Assembly: GCF_050434145.1 (NCBI RefSeq)
Contig: NZ_JBNPVX010000010.1
Span: forward strand, 1-64,000
DNA from: JAISST01 sp050434145
GTDB taxonomy: Bacteria > Fusobacteriota > Fusobacteriia > Fusobacteriales > Fusobacteriaceae
Reading direction: 5' to 3'
Length of the DNA: 64,000 nucleotides
Below the pieces are notes generated by a model. It had not been told where the DNA came from and did not search any database. It worked only from the letters and a program-made list of their open reading frames with translations. Shown here piece after piece: positions 9,420 through 18,100 of the stretch. Position 1 is the first letter of the stretch, and every line of letters begins with the position of its first letter. The translations under genes were made by a program, and so were the position numbers.

Positions 9420-10124
9420 TTACCCCCTCAAATCGTCAACTAAAGCAGTTTTATCTTTTGTTTTGTCATCTACCTTTTTTATTTTTTTCGCAGGATTTCC
9501 AGCTACTACAACACCAGCTGGGACATCTTCTATTACCACTGCTCCAGCACCGATTACAGCCCCTTCACCTACATGTATACCTTCAATTATTACGGCATTT
9601 GCACCTATTAACACATTATCTTCTATTATTACTGGTTTTGCAGAAGATGGCTCTACTACACCAGCTAATACTGCTCCAGCACCAATATGGCAATTTTTAC
9701 CAACAGTAGCTCTACCACCAAGGATAGCACCCATATCAATCATTGTACCTTCTCCAATTACTGCACCAATATTTATGATAGCTCCTAGCATGATTACTGC
9801 ATTATTTCCGATAGTCACTTTATCTCTTATTATTGCTCCTGGTTCAATACGAGCATTTATTTCTCTGAAATCCAATGTCGGTACACCAGAATTTCTTCTA
9901 TCATTTTCAATATAATAATCATCAATTTTATCTCTATATTCTTCCAAGATACGATTGATTTCATCGCTTTCTCCTATCAGAATACAAGAATGATCACCTT
10001 TAAAAATTCTTGCTGTTGTTTTAATTTCACTGCAATCACCATTTATAAAAGCTTTTACAGGTGTTTTCTTGGGAGCATTTTTTATATATGCTATTATTTC
10101 TTCGGCAGTTTCGAGACTTTTCAT
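9420..10124 (-). CDS. dapH: Tetrahydrodipicolinate N-acetyltransferase
   Basis: Acetylates tetrahydrodipicolinate in the acetyl branch of lysine/DAP synthesis. The 234-residue length fits the acetyl-type (DapH/YkuQ) rather than the longer succinyl-type DapD. Residues ~80-215 are a left-handed beta-helix of hexapeptide repeats (IGNNAVIMLGAIINIGAVIGEGTMIDMGAILGG and so on). It ends in VVAGNPAKKIKKV, the usual acyl-CoA-site tail. A 138-bp gap separates it from dapB, so an internal promoter is possible although none is clear. Confidence 0.92.
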   Translation of the reverse strand: MKSLETAEEIIAYIKNAPKKTPVKAFINGDCSEIKTTARIFKGDHSCILIGESDEINRILEEYRDKIDDYYIENDRRNSGVPTLDFREINARIEPGAIIRDKVTIGNNAVIMLGAIINIGAVIGEGTMIDMGAILGGRATVGKNCHIGAGAVLAGVVEPSSAKPVIIEDNVLIGANAVIIEGIHVGEGAVIGAGAVVIEDVPAGVVVAGNPAKKIKKVDDKTKDKTALVDDLRG

Positions 10125-10262
10125 TGTTTTCCTCCATAAGTTTTCAAAATTATCCAGTTGTCAGTAATAAAAATTCACCAATTCTCTGAATTATATAAAA
10201 AGATTTCTTTTAAGTTTATTAAATATATATTTTAGTAGATTACAAATCTATTTTCTATGATC

Positions 10263-10958
10263 TTATATAATATCTTTCATATGATATAATCCAATAGGTT
10301 TATCAACTAATATTTCTGCAGATTTGATAGCTCCTTTTGTAAATATTTTTTTAGAGAGAGCAGTATGTTTTATTTCTAGAATTTCATCTTCGCCATAATA
10401 AAATACAGAATGTTCTCCTACTACAGTACCTCCTCTTATAGCATGGATTCCTATTTCATTTTTAGCTCTTTGCTTATTTCCTTCTCTCCCATATTCTTCC
10501 ATTATATCATATGGAATTTGTTTTTTTATGGCTTCCACTAATGTTTTAGCTGTGCCACTAGGTGAATCAAGTTTTTTATTATGGTGTTTTTCTACTACTT
10601 CAATATCAAAATTATCATATAACACATTAGTAATGCTGTTTATCATCTTTACCATGAGATTTATTCCAAGAGATGTATTAGAGGAAAGTAAAATAGGTAT
10701 TTTAGTAGAAGCAATTTCTATTTTATTTAAAATTTCATCACTATAGCCAGTAGTAGCAATTAATAAAGGAATTTTTTTTTCGACAGCAAATGCAAGTAAA
10801 TTTTCTAGTCTAGAAAAATGACCAAAATCTATTATTACATCACCAGTTTCGCTAGTTAATTCATCAGCAAATCCACTTACAATATGTTTTTTACCATCTT
10901 TAATAGTATCAGATAGTATAGAAGCCATTGTACCAGTACCATGTATTAATATATTCAT
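10263..10958 (-). CDS. dapB: 4-hydroxy-tetrahydrodipicolinate reductase
   Basis: NAD(P)H-dependent reductase of the lysine pathway. The dinucleotide-binding start ILIHGTGTMAS, the catalytic segment EKHHNKKLDSPSGTA and the C-terminal TRGGTVVGEHSV-like element (AIRGGTVVGEHSVFY) are present. At 231 residues it is somewhat shorter than the ~265 of enterobacterial DapB, but both domains are there. Its ATG overlaps the dapA stop by 4 bp. Confidence 0.95.
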   Translation of the reverse strand: MNILIHGTGTMASILSDTIKDGKKHIVSGFADELTSETGDVIIDFGHFSRLENLLAFAVEKKIPLLIATTGYSDEILNKIEIASTKIPILLSSNTSLGINLMVKMINSITNVLYDNFDIEVVEKHHNKKLDSPSGTAKTLVEAIKKQIPYDIMEEYGREGNKQRAKNEIGIHAIRGGTVVGEHSVFYYGEDEILEIKHTALSKKIFTKGAIKSAEILVDKPIGLYHMKDII

Positions 10959-11836
10959 ATTTTTACCTCATTTTCATTTAATATGGTTATTAGTTTCTTT
11001 CTGTTGCTTTCTTCCATAGGGCCTAATGGAGATCGACAAGGCCCAACACTCAGACCTAAAATATTCAAGGCTTCTTTTACAGGTACAGGATTTACTTCAA
11101 TAAATAATGTATTTAACAATTTCAATTTTTCCAATTGTAATTTTGTTGCTTGGGCAATATTACCATCTAAGAAAGATTGTACCATATCATGAGTTTCTTT
11201 TGGAATAATGTTGGCTGATACAGATATAACACCTTTACCACCTAATGACATCACAGGAAGCACTACATCATCATTACCAGAATAAATATCTAATTTTGGC
11301 ACTTCATGTGCTATTTGAGCAGTATAGCTTAGATTACCAGTGGCATCTTTGATTGCAACTATATTTTCAATTTCTGACAATTTTTTTAATAATTTTATAG
11401 AAAGATTTACCCCAGTTCTACCAGGTACCACATATAGAATAATTGGTATTTTTATAGCATTTGCAATTGATTGATAGTAATCATAAATGCCACTTTCATT
11501 TCCTTTATTGTAGTATGGAGTAACTACAAGTAGAGCATCTGCACCTAATTTTTCTGCTTCTATACTTAATTTTATGGCATGTTTTGTATTATTAGTACCA
11601 GTACCAGCGATTACTGGAATTCTTTTGTTAACTTTTTTGATTACATAATCTAACACTTGAGATTTTTCTTCATCAGTAAGAGTAGAACTTTCACCTGTAG
11701 TACCATTTATTATTAATGCATCAGTGCTATTGTTTAGGTGAAAGGTAATAAGATTGTCTAAAGCACCATAATCGATATTTTCATTTTCATCAAATGGAGT
11801 TACTAATGCAACACCAGATCCTCTGAATATTTCCAT
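10955..11836 (-). CDS. dapA: 4-hydroxy-tetrahydrodipicolinate synthase
   Basis: Condenses pyruvate with aspartate semialdehyde. The 293-residue TIM barrel carries GTTGES (residues 45-50), Tyr135 in YVVPGRTG and the Schiff-base Lys163 in IKDATGN. The usual Asn in Y-N-VPGRTG is Val here. The start lies 10 bp after the asd stop, and the end overlaps dapB. Confidence 0.95.
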   Translation of the reverse strand: MEIFRGSGVALVTPFDENENIDYGALDNLITFHLNNSTDALIINGTTGESSTLTDEEKSQVLDYVIKKVNKRIPVIAGTGTNNTKHAIKLSIEAEKLGADALLVVTPYYNKGNESGIYDYYQSIANAIKIPIILYVVPGRTGVNLSIKLLKKLSEIENIVAIKDATGNLSYTAQIAHEVPKLDIYSGNDDVVLPVMSLGGKGVISVSANIIPKETHDMVQSFLDGNIAQATKLQLEKLKLLNTLFIEVNPVPVKEALNILGLSVGPCRSPLGPMEESNRKKLITILNENEVKI

Positions 11837-11846
11837 AAAATCACTC

Positions 11847-12833
11847 CTATTTATTTTTGTTTAAAAACAATTCTGCTATTTCAATTGTATTTGAAGCAGC
11901 TCCTTTTCTTATGTTGTCAGCAACTGTCCAGAAGTTAACTCCATATTTTACACTGAAATCTCTTCTAATTCTCCCCACAAGAACTAAATCCTGTCCAGTA
12001 GCCTCAGTTGCAAGTGGATATAATTCTTTGGTAGGATCGTCTACAAGTTTGATACCAGTAGTATTTTTCATTTCTTCTTTAAGTTCTCTCAAATCAAATT
12101 CATTTGCTAATTCTACTGTAATTGAGACAGAATGAGAATTGATTACAGGAACTCTTACACAAGTAGCTGTAATAGGGAGATTAGGAAGTCCTAATATTTT
12201 TCTAGTTTCATTAATCATTTTTTCTTCTTCTTTAGTATAACCATTGTCGAGAAAAACATCAATTTGTGGGATACAATTGTTAACTATTTGATGTGGAAAT
12301 TTTTTATTAGGTTCTCCTTTGAGTCCATTTTCTAGATCATTAATTCCTTCTATACCTGCACCAGATACAGCTTGATATGTGCTATAGATCACTCTTTTTA
12401 AACCATATTTTTTATTTAAAACATCTAAAGGTGCCATGCATTGGATAGTAGAACAATTTGGATTGGCTATAATATTTTTGTGTGAGAATGCTTTATCTCC
12501 ATTTACTTCTGGAACAATCAAAGGAACATTATTATCCATTCTCCAAGCTGAGGAATTATCTATTACAAGACAGCCTTTTGCTGCCGCAAGTGGAGCAAAC
12601 TCTTTACTGATACTACCACCAGCTGAGAATAAGGCAATATCAATTCCCCTATCAAAACTGTTATGGTTAAGCTCTTCTACAACATACTCATTATTTTTAA
12701 AGTTTATTTTTTTTCCTGCACTTTTTTTAGAGGCAAATAAATATAATTGATCAAATTCAATATTTTTTTCATCCAATACCTTTAAAAAAGTACTTCCAAC
12801 CAAACCTGTGGCTCCTACTATTGCTATTTTCAT
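11847..12833 (-). CDS. asd: Aspartate-semialdehyde dehydrogenase
   Basis: Reduces aspartyl phosphate to the semialdehyde. The 328-residue protein has the N-terminal GATGLVGSTFLKVL nucleotide site, the catalytic cysteine in NPNCSTIQ near residue 127, and VPVINSHS holding the base histidine. It is separated from lysC by a 126-bp gap that contains an inverted repeat. AGGAGG lies just before the start. Confidence 0.95.
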   Translation of the reverse strand: MKIAIVGATGLVGSTFLKVLDEKNIEFDQLYLFASKKSAGKKINFKNNEYVVEELNHNSFDRGIDIALFSAGGSISKEFAPLAAAKGCLVIDNSSAWRMDNNVPLIVPEVNGDKAFSHKNIIANPNCSTIQCMAPLDVLNKKYGLKRVIYSTYQAVSGAGIEGINDLENGLKGEPNKKFPHQIVNNCIPQIDVFLDNGYTKEEEKMINETRKILGLPNLPITATCVRVPVINSHSVSITVELANEFDLRELKEEMKNTTGIKLVDDPTKELYPLATEATGQDLVLVGRIRRDFSVKYGVNFWTVADNIRKGAASNTIEIAELFLNKNK

Positions 12834-12849
12834 GATTCCTCCTAATTTA

Positions 12850-12958
12850 TTATTGTGGTGACTAAATACTGGTCACTCCTGCTGTTCGCTACGCTTACTG
12901 GCGTCGTGACATAGTATTTACTAAACAAACATTCAAGACTTCGTCTTTCAGTTTATTA
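12850..12958. repeat. Palindromic repeat unit between lysC and asd
   Basis: An inverted repeat pairs ACTAAATACTGGTCAC (from about 12857) with GTGACATAGTATTTACT (ends about 12925), flanking a GC-richer core GCTGTTCGCTACGCTTACT. A second small hairpin, AAGAC-TTC-GTCTT, follows at about 12934-12948. No coding potential is seen. The composition differs from the surrounding DNA and recalls REP/MITE-type elements. In the transcript it would form a stem between two operon genes. Confidence 0.5.
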
Positions 12959-12959
12959 A

Positions 12960-14162
12960 CTAAATACTAAATTCTTTTGCTGTAACTTCAACAGCTTTAT
13001 TAATATTTTTCTTTTCTACAGAGCAAGAGATACTAATTTCGGATGTAGTAACTTGATAAAAGTTTATATTTGCATTACTAAGAGCAGAAAAGAATTTGCC
13101 AGCTACTCCAGAATTGTTTGCCATTCCAACCCCAACTACTGATATCATTCCTAAATTATCATCAATTTTTACATCAACATTTGGATAATTATTTTTTATT
13201 TCTTCCAAAGTATGGTCAAGAAGATTCTTTTCGTTAAAAGGGATACTAAAAGATATTTCTAATTTATTATTATTAACATTTTGAATAATCATATTTACAT
13301 TAAGTCCATATTTTTCGGCTATTGAAAATATTTCTGCAGTTTTTTCTGAAGAGTATTCAATATTTGATACTGTAGCAACCAATATTTCCCTAATCACACT
13401 TATTCCTGTGATTAATTTATCTTCCAATCCATAACTTTTTTCCATTATATATGTTCCTCCTTCATCACTCAAACTTTTGCCTACAAATATAGGTACACTG
13501 TATTTTTGACCTATTTCCACAGCTCTAGGTTCCATTACTCCAGCCCCTAAATGAGCCATTTCCATCATTTCTTCATAAGAAATATATTTGAGAGGTTTTG
13601 CATCTTGATATACCCTTGGATCTATATTATAAATTCCATCTACATCTGTGTAAATTCTACATTCACATTTTAACCTAGCAGCCAATCCCACAGCTGTAGT
13701 GTCAGAACCTCCTCTTCCTAAAGTGGTAATATCTCCATATTCATTGACTCCTTGAAAACCAGCAATCAACACAATTTTACCTTCACTCAGATGTTTTTCT
13801 ATTCTATCAACACAGATATTTTTTATTTTACTTTTAGTGTGTATCCCTGTGGTCTCTATCTTTACTTGTGCACCAGTAAGGGAAATCGCATCTTGGCCTT
13901 TAGATTGCAATGCAATAGCCAATAGAGCCACTGATTGTTGTTCGCCAGTAGAAAGCAAGGAATCTAATTCTCTAGCAGATGGTTTATCTGTGAATTCAGT
14001 AGCTTTTTTGATAAGCTCATCAGTCATTTTCCCCATCGCTGATGCAACTATAACAATTTCATTATATTTTTCTTTTTTCAATTTAATAATGTAATCTGCG
14101 ATTTCTTTGATTTTGTCGATAGTGGCAACACTACTTCCGCCATATTTTACTACAACTCTCAT
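12960..14162 (-). CDS. lysC: Aspartate kinase
   Basis: Phosphorylates L-aspartate, the entry step to lysine. The 400-residue protein starts VVKYGGSSVA (kinase lysine loop) and has FQGVNEYGDITTLGRGGSDTTAV. Two C-terminal ACT domains (from about residue 260) carry allosteric sites. It is the first gene after the lysine riboswitch, which supports a lysine-sensitive isoform. Start by GGAGG site (complement of tctcctcc). Confidence 0.95.
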   Translation of the reverse strand: MRVVVKYGGSSVATIDKIKEIADYIIKLKKEKYNEIVIVASAMGKMTDELIKKATEFTDKPSARELDSLLSTGEQQSVALLAIALQSKGQDAISLTGAQVKIETTGIHTKSKIKNICVDRIEKHLSEGKIVLIAGFQGVNEYGDITTLGRGGSDTTAVGLAARLKCECRIYTDVDGIYNIDPRVYQDAKPLKYISYEEMMEMAHLGAGVMEPRAVEIGQKYSVPIFVGKSLSDEGGTYIMEKSYGLEDKLITGISVIREILVATVSNIEYSSEKTAEIFSIAEKYGLNVNMIIQNVNNNKLEISFSIPFNEKNLLDHTLEEIKNNYPNVDVKIDDNLGMISVVGVGMANNSGVAGKFFSALSNANINFYQVTTSEISISCSVEKKNINKAVEVTAKEFSI

Positions 14163-14210
14163 TTCTCCTCCATAAATACTAGTTAATTAAATTCTAAGTT
14201 TTTCTTTAAA

Positions 14211-14244
14211 ATTTATAAAAGAAAAACCAGCATTTCTGCTGGTT
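14211..14244 (-). terminator. Riboswitch-controlled terminator before lysC
   Basis: On the minus strand AACCAGCA-GAAA-TGCTGGTT is followed by TTTTCTTTT. It lies between the lysine aptamer and lysC and is the expected expression platform, formed when lysine is bound. Confidence 0.85.
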
Positions 14245-14269
14245 AGAAAATTATCAAAATAATATTTTA

Positions 14270-14457
14270 ATAAATTACTACCACAGAAAGCACAACATTG
14301 AAATACTTCAATGACAGTTGTATAGATATTCTCTATACACCCAACTCTAATTTACGTCACTAAATCGAGCTTCGGCAACATTCCCTTTCTTTATACTTCA
14401 TCGCCTGACTAGCTTTGTATAAATACTCTTGTTTGTTGCACCTCTAACTGTAATTAT
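14270..14457 (-). ncRNA. Lysine riboswitch (L box)
   Basis: The minus-strand RNA shows the conserved L-box core in order: AGAGGTGC near the 5' end, AAGAGTAT, the AGGGAATGTTGCCGAAGC block, a TTGGGTGT...ACTGTCATT segment, and the closing GTGCTTTCTGTGG. Size (~185 nt) and position before lysC and a terminator fit. A -10 box TATAAT lies at 14467-14472 (minus strand) just upstream of the aptamer; the -35 is weak. Boundaries are approximate. Confidence 0.93.
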
Positions 14458-14577
14458 ATTTTATATATTATACAAAAATAAATGGGGAAATAAAAATACA
14501 TTATATATATATAAATATTGATCACATATATACATGATGAATGCTTATTGTGTTTTTTAGTAAAATAATAAATTAGT

Positions 14578-14844
14578 CTATTTTTTATTTTTTAAAACTA
14601 TAGGTACATTGGCAACCAAAGTACTTTTTCTGGAATCATCAGTGTCTTGAGTAATTTGGATATTTATTTCATCGCTATCAATTTCAATATATTTTGAAAT
14701 AACAGCAATAATATCATCTTTCATTTTATCAATAGTTCCTGAAGGTAACATGGCTCTATCATGTATTAAGACCAGTTTTAATCTATCTTTAGCTGCATTT
14801 TTACTATTATTTTCATTCTTTCTAAAAAAATCAAAAAGTCCCAT
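14578..14844 (-). CDS. minE: Cell division topological specificity factor MinE
   Basis: 88 residues. An N-terminal segment FFRKNENNSKNAAKDRLKLVLIHDR contains the MinD-activating region, and the rest is the dimerisation domain. It follows minD by 7 bp. It stimulates the MinD ATPase to drive pole-to-pole oscillation. Confidence 0.95.
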   Translation of the reverse strand: MGLFDFFRKNENNSKNAAKDRLKLVLIHDRAMLPSGTIDKMKDDIIAVISKYIEIDSDEINIQITQDTDDSRKSTLVANVPIVLKNKK

Positions 14845-14851
14845 AATTCAC

Positions 14852-15643
14852 CTACTTTTTGAAAGCTTTTTTTAATTTTCCAAAAAAGCTTTCCTTGATA
14901 TCTAAGTCTAAAAGTGGGATTTCTTCTCCCATTATTCTTCCTACAATATTATGATAGGCTTGAGATGCTAAAGATTCGCCCTTAAAAACCAATGGTTCAC
15001 CTTTATTAGTGGAAATTACTATGTTTTCATCATCAGGAACAACACCCAATAAATCAATAGCTAATATTTCTAGAATATCACTTACATTTAGCATGTTTCC
15101 AGCTTTTACCATTTCAATTCTGAGTCTATTAACAAGGAGATGTATCTTCTTTATTTCATGAGACTCTAATAATCCAATAACCCTATCAGCATCTCTGGTA
15201 GCTGAAATCTCAGGAGTAGTTACTACAATGGCTTCATCAGCAGCAGCTATAGCATTTTTGAAGCCTTGTTCTATTCCTGCTGGACAATCAATTAATATAT
15301 AATCAAAATCGTCTCTTAATTTTGTTACGAGATTAACCATTTGTTCTTCATTAATATCACTTTTATCCCTTATTTGTGCTGCTGGTAATAAAAATAGTCC
15401 AGGACATCTTTTATCTTTGATGAGGGCTTGATTTACTTTACATCTTTCTTCTATTACATCTACTAAATCATAAACAATACGATTTTCTAATCCGATTACA
15501 ACATCTAGATTTCTTAGTCCAATATCAGTATCAATAAGTAGTACTTTTTTATCTTTAAGAGCAAGACCAGCTCCAATATTAGCAGTACTTGTAGTTTTAC
15601 CTACTCCCCCTTTACCAGAAGTTATTACAAAAACTTTTGCCAT
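14852..15643 (-). CDS. minD: Septum-site determining ATPase MinD
   Basis: 263 residues. The deviant Walker A motif GKGGVGKTT is at residues 10-18, followed by LIDTDIGLRNLD (switch I) and the Walker B-like LIDCPAGIE. The C-terminal amphipathic tail FGKLKKAFKK is the membrane-targeting sequence. It works with MinC and MinE to exclude FtsZ rings from the poles. Confidence 0.97.
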   Translation of the reverse strand: MAKVFVITSGKGGVGKTTSTANIGAGLALKDKKVLLIDTDIGLRNLDVVIGLENRIVYDLVDVIEERCKVNQALIKDKRCPGLFLLPAAQIRDKSDINEEQMVNLVTKLRDDFDYILIDCPAGIEQGFKNAIAAADEAIVVTTPEISATRDADRVIGLLESHEIKKIHLLVNRLRIEMVKAGNMLNVSDILEILAIDLLGVVPDDENIVISTNKGEPLVFKGESLASQAYHNIVGRIMGEEIPLLDLDIKESFFGKLKKAFKK

Positions 15644-15669
15644 TCTTTCACCTATCCCTAAAAATATAA

Positions 15670-16407
15670 TTATAAAAATGATCTTATATTAAAATCTTCT
15701 ATTTGTATTTCTCCATTTTTCAGAAATGCTATTTTAAATTTATTTCTTTTGTTGACTTTATTTGTTTCCAATATTTCTCTTTGCATTGGATTGGATTTTA
15801 TTTCACCTATTGTAAGATGTACAGGATTCATGAAAATAGCACCAACAAAAGAATTTTTACTATCTTTCTTACCAGCATTAACTGTACCATTTAGATAACC
15901 CAATACAATCACATTACCAGAAGATTTTACTGTAGCACCAGGATTTACATCACCTAAGACAACAATGTTTCCATCAAATTCTAATTTTCGACCTGAACGC
16001 AAATTTCCTTTGTGAAACTTGGTATTTCCTTCCAAAGCAACATTAAAATCAGATAAAAAAGGCTTGGTTGTTGTAAGATTTTCTCCAATTTCTTCAGTGG
16101 ATTCCGAAGTGGAGTTATCAATTAATCTCTGAGTCAATGTTTCATCATGAGAATACACATGTTTTGAGAATATCATTGTAATAGTGATGTCAGAATATTT
16201 TTTGATGATATCTATTAGTTGGTCTTCTTCCATTAATGTTAATTCCCTGTTAAGGAATTCTATAGCAATATTGGCATTTTTTAATAATGTTTTCATAGGA
16301 AGAATTTTTTTCTTGAGTTCATCTTTTAATTTATCAAAATTTAATTCATCATCTAATATAATTTGTAGTCTATCTCTTTTTCCCTTTATTGTAATATATT
16401 TATCCAT
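15670..16407 (-). CDS. minC: Septum-site determining protein MinC
   Basis: 245 residues from the ATG at 16407, chosen because GGGAG lies about 8 bases before it; an upstream in-frame TTG lacks such a site. The N-terminal FtsZ-inhibiting domain is followed by a beta-helical C-terminal domain (LRSGRKLEFDGNIVVLGDVNPGATVKSSGNVIVLG) that binds MinD. First gene of minCDE. Confidence 0.93.
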   Translation of the reverse strand: MDKYITIKGKRDRLQIILDDELNFDKLKDELKKKILPMKTLLKNANIAIEFLNRELTLMEEDQLIDIIKKYSDITITMIFSKHVYSHDETLTQRLIDNSTSESTEEIGENLTTTKPFLSDFNVALEGNTKFHKGNLRSGRKLEFDGNIVVLGDVNPGATVKSSGNVIVLGYLNGTVNAGKKDSKNSFVGAIFMNPVHLTIGEIKSNPMQREILETNKVNKRNKFKIAFLKNGEIQIEDFNIRSFL

Positions 16408-16467
16408 AAATTTTTCTCCCAGATCAAATTCAGTCAGCAAATTCTTCTAAAAATTTAACATAGCTTT

Positions 16468-16496
16468 AGTATATCATATGAATACATCTTAATCAA
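16468..16496 (-). promoter_or_regulatory. minCDE promoter
   Basis: On the minus strand TTGATT, a 17-base spacer, then TATACT, ending about 60 bp before the minC start. The match is close to the vegetative consensus. Confidence 0.65.
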
Positions 16497-16517
16497 TAAT
16501 TTTCACTAATTTATCAA

Positions 16518-16546
16518 TTGATTTTATCTTAAAATTACTATATAAT
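16518..16546 (+). promoter_or_regulatory. Promoter of the flavin reductase gene
   Basis: TTGATT at 16518-16523, a 17-base spacer, and TATAAT at 16541-16546. It lies 34 bp before the start at 16580 and diverges from the minCDE promoter. Confidence 0.7.
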
Positions 16547-16579
16547 CTTTATTATAAAATGTTTTGAGGAGTTTAACCT

Positions 16580-17398
16580 ATGAAGAAAAAAGCTTTTAAA
16601 GGAAGTACAATGTTGAATCCAGTACCAGTAGTTTTGGTATCGAGCAGGAATAGAGACGGGGTGCATAATGTATTTACTGTAGCTTGGACAGGAATAATAT
16701 CATCTACACCACCATTGTTGTATATAGCAGTAAAACCAGAAAGACTTTCATATGAAAATATAAAAAGTACTAGAGAGTTTGTGATTAACATGCCAAGTAA
16801 AGATATAGTTAAATCACTTGATTATTGTGGAGTAAGAAGTGGGCGAACCAATGATAAAATAAAAGAATGTAATTTTACAATGAAAGATAGCAAAAAAATA
16901 AAGACAAAATATATTGATGAATGTCCTGTAACTTTAGAATGTAAAGTAAGAGATATCATAAAATTTAACAGTTCTCATGATATGTTTGTAGCAGAAATAA
17001 TTTCAACTAATGTGAATGAAGAACTTATAGATAAGAACGAAAAAATACATTTTGATTGGGCCAATTTGATTGCATATTCTCATGGTGAATATTTTCAAAT
17101 GAATAAGCTTAGATTAGGATCTTTTGGATTTTCTGTTGGAAAAAGAAAAATAGCAGTTAGAAAAAAAGATAAAATTTTGGAAAAACCAAAAAATCTAGAT
17201 ATGAATAAAAGCAAATCTGAAAATAAAACTTCTACTTCTGTCAAATCAAAAAGTAGCAATAAGAATTATTCTAAATCAATCTCAAAGCCTTCATCAAAGA
17301 TAGTTTCTAAATCTGACAATAAAGAAAAAATAAATACTTTTTCCAAAGAAAAATCTGAAGCGAAAAGAATGATAAAAGAATTTACAAAAAAGAAATAA
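16580..17398 (+). CDS. Flavin reductase-like (flavoredoxin family) protein with Lys/Ser-rich tail
   Basis: 272 residues. Residues 1-190 match flavin-reductase-like FMN-binding proteins: NPVPVVLVSSRNRDGVHNVFTVAWTG, then YENIKSTREFVINMPSKDIV, and a late AYSHGEYF. From about residue 195 to the end is a low-complexity Lys/Ser/Asn tail, predicted disordered and strongly basic, which the family normally lacks. It is followed 19 bp later by pncA, so probably co-transcribed. Confidence 0.85.
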   Translation: MKKKAFKGSTMLNPVPVVLVSSRNRDGVHNVFTVAWTGIISSTPPLLYIAVKPERLSYENIKSTREFVINMPSKDIVKSLDYCGVRSGRTNDKIKECNFTMKDSKKIKTKYIDECPVTLECKVRDIIKFNSSHDMFVAEIISTNVNEELIDKNEKIHFDWANLIAYSHGEYFQMNKLRLGSFGFSVGKRKIAVRKKDKILEKPKNLDMNKSKSENKTSTSVKSKSSNKNYSKSISKPSSKIVSKSDNKEKINTFSKEKSEAKRMIKEFTKKK

Positions 17399-17417
17399 AA
17401 AGTAAAGGAGTGATATT

Positions 17418-18038
17418 ATGGAAGCTCTTCTCTTAATAGATATTCAAAAAGATTTTTGTAAAGGTGGCACATTGGAAGTAGATCATAGTGAAGAAATTAT
17501 ATCTATTGCTAATGAATTAATAAGTTTATTTAACAATAAAAATAAATTGGTAATAGGAACTAAAGATTGGCATCCAGCTAATCATAAGAGTTTTGCAGTC
17601 AATTCCAATGGAAAAATAGGAGAATTAGGTCAACTAAATGGTTTATCACAAGTATGGTGGCCGATTCATTGTGTTGAAAATACAGATGGAGCAGAATTCC
17701 ACAGTGAACTATTACCTATTGAAAATGTTATTTACAAAGGTCGGGATGTGGAAATAGATTCTTACAGTGGATTTTTTGATAATGGAAAACTACATAAAAC
17801 AGAATTAGATGATTTATTAAAGAAAAATGAGATTGATACTGTATATATCATGGGATTAGCTACAGATTATTGTGTAAAATACACAGTATTAGACGCATTA
17901 GATATTGGATATAATGTTTATTTTGTATCTGATGGTTCCAAAGGAGTTAATATTAATCCTGAAGATACTCATAATGCTATCATGGAAATGCAAGAAAAAG
18001 GGGCTATTATACTTAGCAGCAAAAATGTCTTTATATAA
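17418..18038 (+). CDS. pncA: Nicotinamidase
   Basis: Hydrolyses nicotinamide to nicotinate for NAD salvage. The 206-residue isochorismatase-fold protein has the catalytic Asp in LIDIQKDF, metal ligands in KDWHPANHKSF, the HCVENTDGAEFH segment, and the nucleophile cysteine in ATDYCVKYT. AAAGGAG precedes the ATG by about 8 bp. Confidence 0.95.
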   Translation: MEALLLIDIQKDFCKGGTLEVDHSEEIISIANELISLFNNKNKLVIGTKDWHPANHKSFAVNSNGKIGELGQLNGLSQVWWPIHCVENTDGAEFHSELLPIENVIYKGRDVEIDSYSGFFDNGKLHKTELDDLLKKNEIDTVYIMGLATDYCVKYTVLDALDIGYNVYFVSDGSKGVNINPEDTHNAIMEMQEKGAIILSSKNVFI

Positions 18039-18062
18039 TGATAAATATTATAATAACAAGAA

Positions 18063-18095
18063 AAAACAACCAAAAGTACAGGTTGTTTTAATTTT
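18063..18095. terminator. Bidirectional terminator
   Basis: A stem AAAACAACC / GGTTGTTTT at 18063-18089 is followed by TAATTTTATT on the plus strand and by TTTTCTTG-type sequence on the minus strand. It sits between the convergent pncA and metallophosphoesterase genes. Confidence 0.8.
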
Positions 18096-18100
18096 ATTAT

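Noticed and set aside
9458..9915. Plus-strand ORFs of 83 and 150 codons, rich in Leu/His or Ala/Pro/Thr
   Set aside because: They are antisense to the hexapeptide repeats of dapH; their repeats simply mirror the acyltransferase repeats. No ribosome site.
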